Of a stretch of 64,000 nt of DNA, positions 27,558 through 36,477 are shown one piece after another. The stretch spans positions 21,312-85,311 of the forward strand of contig JAFSPR010000052.1 in NCBI GenBank assembly GCA_017451395.1. The letters run 5' to 3'. Every line of letters begins with the position of its first letter. The first letter of the stretch is position 1. This stretch comes from Bacteroidales bacterium. Lineage in GTDB: Bacteria > Bacteroidota > Bacteroidia > Bacteroidales > UBA932. The translations under genes were made by a program, and so were the position numbers. The notes under the pieces are model-generated. The model saw nothing but the letters and a program-made list of their open reading frames with translations. It had not been told where the DNA came from and searched no databases.

Positions 27558-28646
27558 ATGAAACACTTTCTTTCCATAATCCTTTCACTTGCAGGCGCGG
27601 TTTCCTGCGCTGTCCCGTACCAGCCGGAAGACACGGCTCCTGACCTCTTTCCGGGGGCCGATTCCCTCCTTGTGACGGTAGTCTTTTCCGCATCCGGAGC
27701 GGAAAAGACAAAGATTACTGGAGTTACGGACGAGGACGAGAGCGTCATCGGCAGGTGGGCGGTCTTCGCCTTCAATGACAGGACCGGGAACTTCCGCTGG
27801 GACAGTTCCGAATCCGGGACTCCCCTGGCCCTGCAACTCGTGGCGGGGCAGCATTACACCTGCTATGCGATAGTAAATTACCCTACCGGAGGAGTGGGCG
27901 GATTTGACCCGTCCACGGTCCGCGCCCCCGGGGACCTGACCGGGCGGGCAGCCTACCTTGGAGACAACAGGAAAGATGCCCTCATTATGTTCGGGGACGC
28001 ATTCCTTACTCCCTCCGAGGGCGAGACTTCACCAGTCACGATCAAAGTCAAACGCCTTGTTTCAAGGATAGACCTGAGAGGTCTCAGGGTGGACTTTTCG
28101 CTTAAGCCCCACCTTGCCTCAAAGACTTTCACCCTGCGAGGGGTATTCGTCACAAACGCCTACAGGACAACTTCCTACGGGGCCGATTACTCTTTCCCGG
28201 GGCTGTCGGAGACACGCTCCGCCTGGTACAATACCGGCGGATGGCACCGAGGAGAACAGGCCGACGCCGGGATGGACGCCCTTCTTGGAGACAGGGGCAT
28301 AAACGCCGTCGTATCGGCCGGAAATCCGTATACCGGCAGCCACTCTTTCTACGCCTTCCCAAACCCCTCCTCCGAGGCTCAGGACATAAGGACGATGGAG
28401 GCGTGGACCAGGCGCTGCACGCGGCTTGTCATTGAGGCGTCGATGGGCGACGACGTTGTATACTATGCCATAAACGTACCTTCAATGGGGAGAAACCGCA
28501 TCTACGCCGCATCAAACGTAGTCATTCACGGAAGGGGTTCCAATGACCCCGAGACAATAGACATAGACCCGGACATCATAGATGTTGATTTTGAGCCCGT
28601 CATAGACGACTCCTGGGACGGGGCCGGAAGCATAATACTGGATTAG
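27558..28646 (+). CDS. Minor fimbrial subunit (Mfa-like lipoprotein)
   Basis: 362 residues. Lipobox AVSCAVPYQ, then the same two-domain beta-sandwich layout as the major fimbrillin (RWAVFAFNDRTGNF, SPVTIKVKRLVSRIDLRGLRVDF, YYAINVPSMGRNRIYAASNVVIHG). Highly acidic C-terminus (DIDPDIIDVDFEPVIDDSWD). Probably a tip or adaptor subunit. In the middle of the operon, 15 bp after the anchor gene and 6 bp before the DUF4906 gene. Confidence 0.7.
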   Translation: MKHFLSIILSLAGAVSCAVPYQPEDTAPDLFPGADSLLVTVVFSASGAEKTKITGVTDEDESVIGRWAVFAFNDRTGNFRWDSSESGTPLALQLVAGQHYTCYAIVNYPTGGVGGFDPSTVRAPGDLTGRAAYLGDNRKDALIMFGDAFLTPSEGETSPVTIKVKRLVSRIDLRGLRVDFSLKPHLASKTFTLRGVFVTNAYRTTSYGADYSFPGLSETRSAWYNTGGWHRGEQADAGMDALLGDRGINAVVSAGNPYTGSHSFYAFPNPSSEAQDIRTMEAWTRRCTRLVIEASMGDDVVYYAINVPSMGRNRIYAASNVVIHGRGSNDPETIDIDPDIIDVDFEPVIDDSWDGAGSIILD

Positions 28647-28652
28647 ACCAAG

Positions 28653-31600
28653 ATGAAACACACCCTGATACCGCTTTTAACCATTGCCGCCCTGTGGGCC
28701 GCCGGATGCCGAGAGACAGAGACTCCTTTTCCCGACGTCCCGCCAGCCCGTGAGGCCGGGAGGACAGTCAACGTCCGCGTGGGATTATCGGCCGCGGACA
28801 CCTCCGCCGTCACGAAATCCGTAGCAACCCCGGGAGTGGAGAACTTCACGGAAGCCTACCTCTTCGCCTTCTGGGCCGATGGCGCCGACGCCGGGGAGCC
28901 CTGCACCGTGAACGGGGCTCCGGCGGCCGTTTACACTACCGGCAAGACCTTCGACTGGACTCTTCCTGCCGGAGCGCCCATAGAGGTCCTGGCAGTGGTG
29001 AACGCCGTGGAAGACGTCAAGCGTGAACTGGACAGGTGGGCATACGGATTCAGCCGGTATTCGAAGGACGACCTTTTGGCGCTGAGGTACACCTGCGCAT
29101 CGGCAAGCGACCTCATAGACCTTGAATACAGGGAGTACAATATGCCGATGACGGGGATGGTAACCGTAACGCTGGACCCGGAAAATCCTGCCCTCAGCAT
29201 ACCTGTAAAGCGGCTTTTCGCCAAATTTGACATAACCCTGGACGTGAGCGGCTGGGCCGATGAAGGGTGGACCGTCACCGCGGCCTCGGTCACCGGCGCG
29301 CGTTCCAACACCGAGGTTCCGTATTTCTACACCGGAACGGACAACGGCTTCAGGCAGACGGATTCCGCAAAGTTCGCTTCCGTGGACTCCTCGACAAGCG
29401 AGGACCTCGCCGACCTGAATTTCCGGGATGCCGCCGGCCGCTCAAGGGCAGTCACCTACTACTTCCTTGAAAACTGCCAGAGGGTGCAGGAAAGCGCAGG
29501 CCGATGGAGCAGCGTTGCCATGGACCTTGGCAGCAGGGTGGACAACTGCTCATACCTCAGGATAAATGTATCGGCCACGAAGCCCGGCTACGGGCAGCGC
29601 CGTTTCGGGTACAGGATTTATCTGGATTCAGCGGAAGGATCGGAAATGAAAACCGGCTTCAACATAATCCGCAACACCAGCCGGTCAATAGTCCTCAAAC
29701 TGGGAGCGCCCCAGGACGGCTTTGAATGGACCAATACAAACAAGCTTTCCATAGCGCCGGGAGAGAGCGTCACCATACCTTTTGAGACCTCCCTGACAGG
29801 GCCCGAGATAGTCACCTCCTGCCTTAGGGGCGGGGCAGTAACGGGGGATCTTTACCTGGCGTCGGACATAGAGTGGCAGGGGGACAATCCTTCCGGAAGG
29901 ACTGCATATCCATTCAGCGGCTCCGCCACTTTTACCGCAGTGAGCAGTGCCGCAGAAGGGCTTGTAGTGGCTGCAGGAGGTTCCACCGACGGAAATATCC
30001 GGGACGAAGTCTCCGTGGAAATCGCCACTCCTCTTGTGCTTACCGTATCCGTTCCTTCAAGGCGTATCCAGTTTGAAAGATTCACGCTAACGACGGAACT
30101 GAGCCGGACAGACCACCTTAAACTGCTGAGACAGATAGACCCGTCAAGGGACTGGGACGCCATTTACGCCGGCAATCCAAATCAAATCTACTCAGCCTCA
30201 AACCTCCAACTTGTGACCGGCAGTCTTGGAATAAGGACTTCCGGAGGATCGGCCCCGGCCTACTTTGAGGGAGTCAAACTGACAGGCATTTCCGCAAGGC
30301 CGTCTCCGCTCCCCAATCCCACAAAACTTACGCTCAGTTTCACACTCCTAAACACGGAGAGCCACTCCAGAGTGCAGAAAGTGGACATACTGAACACCGT
30401 TCTTGGGAACAGTCTTTCTGAAAACATTGATGTAACTGCAACGTCTTCGCTTATGGTAAGAGCCATCACAGGCACATCGGCACCATATGTCAACAACGGG
30501 GCCTCCGGAGAAGTGGACCATCACTATGGATCTGCGATATATGACATAGACATACGCGGCTACCAGGGAGTGGTGTATTTTGAGCCTTACGCCATATATG
30601 AAGGCGCGGGGGTAAAGCCCGCGGTGGAAGCATCTGACCTGGACGGATATGGCCTGGATATGGTGTCGGGGCACTACTGGCACCTTACTGAACTTGACGG
30701 TGATTTCCTCAACCTGGATTATGACGGAGAAGATGTGGAGACAGTCCTAAGCGGCACAACGGTCAACTATTTCAAATGGACGTATGCCCTCTGTGACTAC
30801 GACAGCCTTTCCATAGGCTACTGGATGTATTACAGTAAAATGTACGACGTAAAACTTCAGAGGCAATCCGTAAACCAGTTTTTGAGCAGCGACGGATTTA
30901 TGCTCAGGCTTTCAAACCCCAGGAACGACTGGTGGAATATAACTTCAGAACAGGACTATGACCATATAGACTGCCATTTTTCCATTACCGTGGACGGCAA
31001 CGCCGGAACGCCGTGCAGATCCGCAAATTTCGGCGGACACTATGTCTCCTATCCGTACAGGGAGGGGGTTGGCTGGCCGGCGATTCTCCCCTGCCCAACG
31101 GTTGGCACCGGCACAGGAGGTTATCCGCCCTCAACCCTCTTTGCAAACGGGATAAACATATATGACACCATCGGCATCGAAGTGGCAAACGACCTTCACA
31201 ACTACGGCACTCTGAAAATTGGTGTGATACTGGAAAACGTCAACAGCAGTGAAACCCTTGAAGCCATATGGGCGTATGTGGACGTTGTGAGGGAGTTTAC
31301 GATTTATGCAGGTTACCAGTATGTCCAGAAGAACTACCTCACCAGCATAACCACGCCTTTCAGCAACGGAAACTTTTCAAGGTTCATCCCATACCTGTAT
31401 GCGCCGTCCCTTGACGAGATAATGGGCAGCGGCACCCTCACAAGCATAGTGAGCACCGACGCCACATCCGCTAACGGTATCAACGCCGTCAACCCTTCGG
31501 AGGAATTCTACAAGGCTACAAATACCGCGGAACACTGGTTCCACTCATTGACAAGTTCCTACACTCAGCTTTGGGACTGCGAAAGCGGAGTGAGTGACCG

Positions 31601-32282
31601 TGCCTGTCTTCTCCAGAACAAGGTGATTGTATATGACTCGCCCAAAAAAGTAACGGCAAACGGGGAGTATTCCTGGTATGAACTGCAGTACGCCGGTCCC
31701 ATCGTATCATCCCGGATAAACTTCGGGCTGGGGCATCACGGTCACCATTCGGACTTTGTGTACTCCATGAGGAACGTGGCGGTCTGGAACCGGCCGCAGT
31801 TCCGCTTCAACGGCGGGGTAACCGTAAACGGAGAAACATCGGAGGTGGTATCGGACTATCTTACGCTGGGGAAATACGCCAGGGTGCGCTTTGACTGGAA
31901 GAAGAATGTGGCCGCACTCTCTCCCATAAACCAATATGACACCCGCTACATTGTTTACAGGACTTTTGAGTACTCGGGCGGCTGGCTGTACTTTGGAAGC
32001 AACATGGGCGGCTCTTCATCTATGAGAACAGCCTACTATGATCCCCGAAGGACCCAGCAGGAGTACCTGAAACTATATGATCCTACAAAGCCCTATTACA
32101 GAGTTGCGTGGGATTCCTATGACGACGACTATATGACAATATCGGCAAGCGACATCCACGACGCCCTTGGCGGATCTGTCTCCGGGTCTTACCGGGATGA
32201 GAATGTCATCGACTCGCACAGGATGAACCGCGCATTCGGAGTTTCGGACTCCTTCTGGCTGCCGGGAAATCTAATACCTTGA
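28653..32282 (+). CDS. Very large DUF4906-type fimbrial lipoprotein (probable tip protein)
   Basis: 1209 residues. Lipobox AAGCRETE. The first third has fimbrillin-like strands (EAYLFAFWADGADAG, LSIPVKRLFAKFDITLDV, FNIIRNTSRSIVLKLG), the DUF4906 pattern. The remaining 800 residues are beta-rich, aromatic and asparagine-rich without recognisable enzyme motifs, resembling an adhesive tip module. From about 30250 onward the gene lacks the heptamer that is common elsewhere in the window and is relatively A-rich, so this part may have a different recent history. Adhesin role is inferred. Confidence 0.7.
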   Translation: MKHTLIPLLTIAALWAAGCRETETPFPDVPPAREAGRTVNVRVGLSAADTSAVTKSVATPGVENFTEAYLFAFWADGADAGEPCTVNGAPAAVYTTGKTFDWTLPAGAPIEVLAVVNAVEDVKRELDRWAYGFSRYSKDDLLALRYTCASASDLIDLEYREYNMPMTGMVTVTLDPENPALSIPVKRLFAKFDITLDVSGWADEGWTVTAASVTGARSNTEVPYFYTGTDNGFRQTDSAKFASVDSSTSEDLADLNFRDAAGRSRAVTYYFLENCQRVQESAGRWSSVAMDLGSRVDNCSYLRINVSATKPGYGQRRFGYRIYLDSAEGSEMKTGFNIIRNTSRSIVLKLGAPQDGFEWTNTNKLSIAPGESVTIPFETSLTGPEIVTSCLRGGAVTGDLYLASDIEWQGDNPSGRTAYPFSGSATFTAVSSAAEGLVVAAGGSTDGNIRDEVSVEIATPLVLTVSVPSRRIQFERFTLTTELSRTDHLKLLRQIDPSRDWDAIYAGNPNQIYSASNLQLVTGSLGIRTSGGSAPAYFEGVKLTGISARPSPLPNPTKLTLSFTLLNTESHSRVQKVDILNTVLGNSLSENIDVTATSSLMVRAITGTSAPYVNNGASGEVDHHYGSAIYDIDIRGYQGVVYFEPYAIYEGAGVKPAVEASDLDGYGLDMVSGHYWHLTELDGDFLNLDYDGEDVETVLSGTTVNYFKWTYALCDYDSLSIGYWMYYSKMYDVKLQRQSVNQFLSSDGFMLRLSNPRNDWWNITSEQDYDHIDCHFSITVDGNAGTPCRSANFGGHYVSYPYREGVGWPAILPCPTVGTGTGGYPPSTLFANGINIYDTIGIEVANDLHNYGTLKIGVILENVNSSETLEAIWAYVDVVREFTIYAGYQYVQKNYLTSITTPFSNGNFSRFIPYLYAPSLDEIMGSGTLTSIVSTDATSANGINAVNPSEEFYKATNTAEHWFHSLTSSYTQLWDCESGVSDRACLLQNKVIVYDSPKKVTANGEYSWYELQYAGPIVSSRINFGLGHHGHHSDFVYSMRNVAVWNRPQFRFNGGVTVNGETSEVVSDYLTLGKYARVRFDWKKNVAALSPINQYDTRYIVYRTFEYSGGWLYFGSNMGGSSSMRTAYYDPRRTQQEYLKLYDPTKPYYRVAWDSYDDDYMTISASDIHDALGGSVSGSYRDENVIDSHRMNRAFGVSDSFWLPGNLIP

Positions 32283-32283
32283 T

Positions 32284-32835
32284 ATGATGAAAAGAATATT
32301 GCTGCTGCTTTCCCTAAGCATTTTGAGTGGCCAGGCCCTTTGCCAGCAGAAGGGGCACTTTCTCCTAGGGGGCGGCCCGTCCGTAATCATTGGCTCCGGC
32401 ACTAAGGAGAGCCCCTCAACCCTTTTCTACGCCCTTGAAGCCGGCATCTCCTACGACATCCTGGAGAGCCTGAGGCTCACCGGAACCATCGGCGGTTTCC
32501 GAAGCGTAATGACCATCACCGGAAACGGCTGGCGTGCCGATACCTCCAACGGGGCACTCTTCCGCCTTGGGGCCAGGTACCTCTTCCTGAGAGAAGAACG
32601 CCCTGTCCGGCCGTCGGTTTCACTCAGCGCCGGATACCGACTCAGGGTTCCCCCCGAAGCCCTTACCATTGGCCAAGTGTCCTCCCCGGGACGCGCCGAC
32701 GGCCCCTTCCTAAGCGCCGGGCTTGGCGCGGACCTCCGCATCGGCGGCCTCAGCGTAGGCGTAGCCTTCACGGCGGAACTCACTGCCACGCTCCGCCCGG
32801 CCGCCGGCCTCCGCCTCACCGCCCTGCTGCCGTAA
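32284..32835 (+). CDS. Small outer-membrane beta-barrel-like protein, end of the fimbrial operon
   Basis: 183 residues. Signal peptide (SGQALCQQ) and repeated amphipathic strands (HFLLGGGPSVIIGSG, LGARYLFLREERPVRPSVSLSAGYRL, GPFLSAGLGADLRIGG). No Phe at the C-terminus (ends ALLP). Begins one base after the preceding stop. I do not recognise the family; by position it may be an accessory membrane protein of the fimbria. Confidence 0.6.
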   Translation: MMKRILLLLSLSILSGQALCQQKGHFLLGGGPSVIIGSGTKESPSTLFYALEAGISYDILESLRLTGTIGGFRSVMTITGNGWRADTSNGALFRLGARYLFLREERPVRPSVSLSAGYRLRVPPEALTIGQVSSPGRADGPFLSAGLGADLRIGGLSVGVAFTAELTATLRPAAGLRLTALLP

Positions 32836-32922
32836 GTGCGCTAAGCAGAAAGAGCCATTATTCAATAGTATCTGCGAAGTTACTAAAAAAATGCTTATCT
32901 TAGCGGGACTAAAACTATAGCG

Positions 32923-34365
32923 ATGAATATTCTTGAAGAAGCCTCCAGATGCCTTTTCTGTGCCGATGCCCCCTGCAGCAAGGCCTGCAAGGGCGGTAAC
33001 CCCGCCAGAGCAATCCGCGCCGTCCGTTTTGGAAACCAGGCAATTGCCCGAAAATGGGTGCAGGGCTGCACGGAAGAAGACCTTGAAGCGGCAGAGAAAG
33101 CCTGCATCCACTACGACTTCCCCATCCGCATCCGTGAGATAGCGAAGGCGCTCCCGGAGGCCCCCTCCAGGCATCTTCCCAGCCTTGAGATAGACTTCTG
33201 CGGCATCCGCTGTGAGAACCCCTTCTTCCTGGCGTCATCGGCCGTATGCACAAACTATGAGATGGTAGCGCGCGCCCTGGAAGCCGGCTGGGGCGGCGTG
33301 TTCTACAAGACCATCTGTATGCAGGAAATCAAGGAGGTATCCCCCCGCTTCGACGCCGTCTACCAGAGCGGAAAGAAGGGAGACTTCTACGGATTCCGCA
33401 ATATGGAGCAGTTAAGCGAGAACCCCGTAGACCTTGACTTCGACATCCTCAGGCGCCTGAAACTCAACTACCCCTCCAAGATAATCATCGCCTCCATCAT
33501 GGGGCAGAAGGAAGAGGAGTGGATAGAACTTGCAAAAATGGCGGAAAATGCCGGCTGTGATGCCGTGGAGCTCAATTTCTCCTGCCCCCAGATGCGTGAG
33601 GCAGGTATGGGCTCGGACGTAGGCCAGGACCCGGAACTTGTCACGTTTTTCACCGCCTACGTAAAGCGAAGCGTCTCCATTCCCGTCATCCCCAAGATGA
33701 CGCCCAATATCTCACACATCTCCAGCCCTGCAATGGGAGCCTACTTTGCCGGGGCAGATGCAATATCGGCCATCAATACCATAAAGAGCATCACGATGGG
33801 AGACGGGTCGGAAGTGAGCGGCCACCAGACAGGATCCGGTTACTCAGGAAGGGCCGTAAAGCCCATCGCCCTCCGCCACATCCTCTCGATGGTCCTCAAC
33901 CCTATGATGAAAAACATAGAGTACAGCGGCGTTGGAGGCATAGAAACCTGGCGCGACGCCCTTGAGTTCATCCAGCTTGGCTGCCGCAACGTCCAGGTGT
34001 GCACTGCCGTCATGCAGTACGGCTACCGCATCATAGAGGACCTCATCCTTGGCCTTCAGAATTATATGGCCGATAGAGGCGTTGAGCACCTTTCAGACCT
34101 TGTTGGAGAGCGCCTTTCCTCGTTCCTTCTGCCATCAGACCTTGACCGCAGCACCATAGTCTATCCAAAGTTCGACACCTCAAAGTGCATTGGCTGCGGC
34201 AGGTGCACCATCTCCTGCGCAGACGGCGGCCACCAGGCCCTTGTTTTCAATGAGGAAACCAGGAAGCCCCAGTTCATCGGCCCCAAGTGCGTTGGCTGCC
34301 ACCTTTGCCGCCTGGTGTGCCCCGTTGGGGCCATTTCATCGGCAAAGAGGGTGAAGAAACCGTAG
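32923..34365 (+). CDS. preA: Dihydropyrimidine dehydrogenase PreA with N-terminal Fe-S-type domain
   Basis: 480 residues. The FMN-binding DHOD-like barrel (FLASSAVCTNYEMV, then IIASIMGQKEEEW, VELNFSCPQMRE with the catalytic-loop Cys, SGVGGIETWRDALEFI) is PreA. Two C-terminal ferredoxin clusters are complete (CIGCGRCTISC and CVGCHLCRLVCPVG). Unusually, about 85 residues precede the barrel with a Cys cluster (C10, C13, C18, C22) of the kind found at the N-terminus of the PreT/GltD partner, but without the FAD/NAD domains. Reduces uracil or thymine (or works in reverse) with an unidentified electron donor. A weak -7 box TATCTTAG is just upstream. Confidence 0.85.
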   Translation: MNILEEASRCLFCADAPCSKACKGGNPARAIRAVRFGNQAIARKWVQGCTEEDLEAAEKACIHYDFPIRIREIAKALPEAPSRHLPSLEIDFCGIRCENPFFLASSAVCTNYEMVARALEAGWGGVFYKTICMQEIKEVSPRFDAVYQSGKKGDFYGFRNMEQLSENPVDLDFDILRRLKLNYPSKIIIASIMGQKEEEWIELAKMAENAGCDAVELNFSCPQMREAGMGSDVGQDPELVTFFTAYVKRSVSIPVIPKMTPNISHISSPAMGAYFAGADAISAINTIKSITMGDGSEVSGHQTGSGYSGRAVKPIALRHILSMVLNPMMKNIEYSGVGGIETWRDALEFIQLGCRNVQVCTAVMQYGYRIIEDLILGLQNYMADRGVEHLSDLVGERLSSFLLPSDLDRSTIVYPKFDTSKCIGCGRCTISCADGGHQALVFNEETRKPQFIGPKCVGCHLCRLVCPVGAISSAKRVKKP

Positions 34366-34373
34366 TATCAAAG

Positions 34374-34709
34374 TCAAACTTTAGGTTTTGTGGCCCGCAC
34401 AAAACGGCTCATCTCCTTCCGTAACTCTCCCACATCCTCAAGCAACTCATACACAGCATCCTCGGTCATAGCATCCCGGCAGATCTCCGGGGAGAACTCT
34501 CCCCTTTCATCGGCCTCAAAATCCTTCAGCCACTCCCCGGAATCCAGGTACTGCTCCAACTCTGCAATGCGGTCAAGATTATGGAGCAGCCCCCTTACGG
34601 CTACATCGGCACGGTTAACCCGCTTCCGAAGATCCCGGTATACCTTGCCATAACGGTCTACACGGAGAGCATCCTCTCCATACAACTCAAGTATTTCCTT
34701 TTTGTCCAT
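34374..34709 (-). CDS. Small DUF4298-like hypothetical protein
   Basis: 111 residues, charged and largely helical (LRKRVNRADVAVRGLLHNLDRIAELEQYLDSGEW, EDAVYELLEDVGELRKEMSRFV), fitting the DUF4298 family of short helical proteins of unknown function. No signal peptide. Converges on preA with only 8 bp between stops and lies 8 bp downstream of hipA on the same strand. Whether it is a third component of the HipBA unit is unknown. Confidence 0.6.
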   Translation of the reverse strand: MDKKEILELYGEDALRVDRYGKVYRDLRKRVNRADVAVRGLLHNLDRIAELEQYLDSGEWLKDFEADERGEFSPEICRDAMTEDAVYELLEDVGELRKEMSRFVRATKPKV

Positions 34710-34717
34710 ATTCCTTA

Positions 34718-36037
34718 TTATGACTTGACAGGATAAATCTTTGATGGGAACAGAGGTTCCCTTTTTTGTTTGATTATCCCTGTAATGTGCTTTATCTCAT
34801 CTGAAGGAACACCCTCCTCAGAAGCATACTTATCAAAATGCGAAACCGCCTCATCTACTTGTTCGAGTATTTCTTCCGGTTGCTTGATGCTTTGAGCGGA
34901 GGCAACGTCAAGTATGTCCTTGTTTGTTATATTGTCACGCTTGCCATTGACGGATAACTGATGAGCATTTGCCCACTGGCCGTTGGGATTGTAACTGAAT
35001 CCCATATCATAAGCCGGGGAAAGCCTCCAAATACCATTTCTTTCCATCAAAAAAGAGATGTTCTTGGTATGGTCATCCATATTTACACTAAGTATGTTGA
35101 ACAGCATCCTTCTGAACATTTCTTCTCCTTGCAGATAATCCAGGTTGATCAAGCGCATTGTCCTGAATACCTGCTCATACGAATATGCGCCAGGCTTTTG
35201 AAAATCATAATGCGTCAGGCCACATAGAGTTTGCATATGTACCTTCTGACCGTTTTTCCGGTCAAAGCGTTTGGTCATGAAATGCGCTCTTCCGTTCTCA
35301 CGGATAAGGCGACATTCAGCCATCTCAATTCCGGCATCTTGTACACAACGGGAAAAGGCATATTCAATCCGCCCATAGTTCGCCGGATTGACAGGATGCC
35401 CATTTGAGTCAAAGCCATCAAACTTTAGCAGCCAGTAATCAAAGCCATCCGGTGCCGGAACTTGTCCGGACCGTATTTCCTTTGTGGCATCATTTAAAGC
35501 AATAACCGCTTTCGCCCGTTGCCCTCCAGCAGAAGTTCCTATTTTAAGAATCTCCAATATAGCCTGTTCTTTGTCCTCAAGGCAGGCTTTGAATCCTTCT
35601 TTTGACGCAAGGGCTTGCCGGGCAGTCTCCACCAAGGCATCCAATTCAATCAGGGAACTTTCGTTCATATATGTCTCGCGTGAAGGTTGGTACTCCAATG
35701 CTCCCATACAGCGCTGCCCCTGGAAAGAAAGTTTCTCCAAAGCATTTGCCTGCCCCTCATCACGAGAATGGAGCGTAAGCCATTGGTTTAAGAGTGCCTG
35801 TCCAAAACTGTCCGGCAATGAATCGGCCACCATACCTGGAAGACCATTGAATGTGTCACGACTAAGGTTAGGGAAACTGTATACCCGCCTTCCGTCGGTT
35901 GGCATCATAAGTGGAGACGGCTGAAGCCCGCTTGCCCTGAAAGCATCGGTGTATTCAAAATCGCAGTATCCGTTTTCACGTAACCTCAGTGCCCCGATTG
36001 GCCTACCATAAAGGAGTACCGTTATTGCCTGTATCAT
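34718..36037 (-). CDS. hipA: HipA-type serine/threonine kinase toxin
   Basis: 439 residues from ATG at 36037 (a longer frame to 36154 overlaps hipB). The toxin kinase of a HipBA pair; E. coli HipA phosphorylates glutamyl-tRNA synthetase. All catalytic motifs are seen: G-T-S-A-G-G-Q-R-A-K (the regulatory Ser loop), the VNMDDHTKN catalytic motif and YDMG for magnesium. The N-terminal HipA_N region is a single continuous polypeptide. Composition is more A/T-rich than neighbours, with only one copy of the common heptamer, pointing to acquisition. Overlaps hipB by 35 bp. Confidence 0.9.
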   Translation of the reverse strand: MIQAITVLLYGRPIGALRLRENGYCDFEYTDAFRASGLQPSPLMMPTDGRRVYSFPNLSRDTFNGLPGMVADSLPDSFGQALLNQWLTLHSRDEGQANALEKLSFQGQRCMGALEYQPSRETYMNESSLIELDALVETARQALASKEGFKACLEDKEQAILEILKIGTSAGGQRAKAVIALNDATKEIRSGQVPAPDGFDYWLLKFDGFDSNGHPVNPANYGRIEYAFSRCVQDAGIEMAECRLIRENGRAHFMTKRFDRKNGQKVHMQTLCGLTHYDFQKPGAYSYEQVFRTMRLINLDYLQGEEMFRRMLFNILSVNMDDHTKNISFLMERNGIWRLSPAYDMGFSYNPNGQWANAHQLSVNGKRDNITNKDILDVASAQSIKQPEEILEQVDEAVSHFDKYASEEGVPSDEIKHITGIIKQKREPLFPSKIYPVKS

Positions 36038-36350
36038 TGCTCTTGGATTTTGATGCGCGTTTACGTTGCTTAATTCCGGATTCCAGTTTTTGGAATTCCA
36101 GAGGTGATATTTCCTTCTCCTGAAGGAACTGAGAGAGGGCGTCCAGACGGTCAAGAATGCGAAGGACTTTAATCAAGTTCTGAAGAGATGTCCCTTTACC
36201 GCTTTCTATCTGATAAATGGTTGCTATGCTCAATTGGGTTTTATTCGCCAAATGAACTTGAGAGAAATTCATCTCAAGCCTCCACTCTTTAATATGTTCT
36301 CCAATCTTATCTAGGATTGCGCTGTCGGTCATCCACTTTATATCATCCAT
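36003..36350 (-). CDS. hipB: HipB-type antitoxin, XRE-family helix-turn-helix
   Basis: 115 residues from ATG at 36350 (codons further upstream are open but in the promoter). HTH_XRE spans about residues 22-70 (EWRLEMNFSQVHLANKTQLSIATIYQIESGKG), followed by a basic tail (KQRKRASKSKS). It would neutralise HipA and repress its own operon. AACAA (36351-36355) and TTGTT (36371-36375) form a spaced inverted repeat between promoter and start, a candidate operator. -7 box TATATTTG at 36378-36385. Confidence 0.88.
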   Translation of the reverse strand: MDDIKWMTDSAILDKIGEHIKEWRLEMNFSQVHLANKTQLSIATIYQIESGKGTSLQNLIKVLRILDRLDALSQFLQEKEISPLEFQKLESGIKQRKRASKSKSNDTGNNGTPLW

Positions 36351-36377
36351 AACAATTGGAATTTTATAAGTTGTTTG

Positions 36378-36385
36378 CAAATATA
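36378..36385 (-). promoter_or_regulatory. -7 promoter box of hipBA
   Basis: TATATTTG on the minus strand, 27 bp before the hipB start. Confidence 0.5.
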
Positions 36386-36416
36386 GCTCATAATTCTTGT
36401 TTTTCCAAGTGTTATT

Positions 36417-36442
36417 AAAAATCCCCGGCCAGAGCCGGGGAT
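36417..36442 (-). terminator. Intrinsic terminator ending the nine-gene operon
   Basis: Read on the minus strand, ATCCCCGGC-TCTG-GCCGGGGAT with a run of T (TTTTTAAT) after it. A perfect 9-bp GC-rich stem, downstream of the nucleotidase gene. Confidence 0.85.
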
Positions 36443-36477
36443 GACGGTCAGACTGGGATGACGTCAAGGGATGACAA

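Noticed and set aside
36434-36477. GGGATGAC direct repeats near the terminator
   Set aside because: Three short copies without periodicity or pairing; most easily explained as remnants beside the terminator hairpin.
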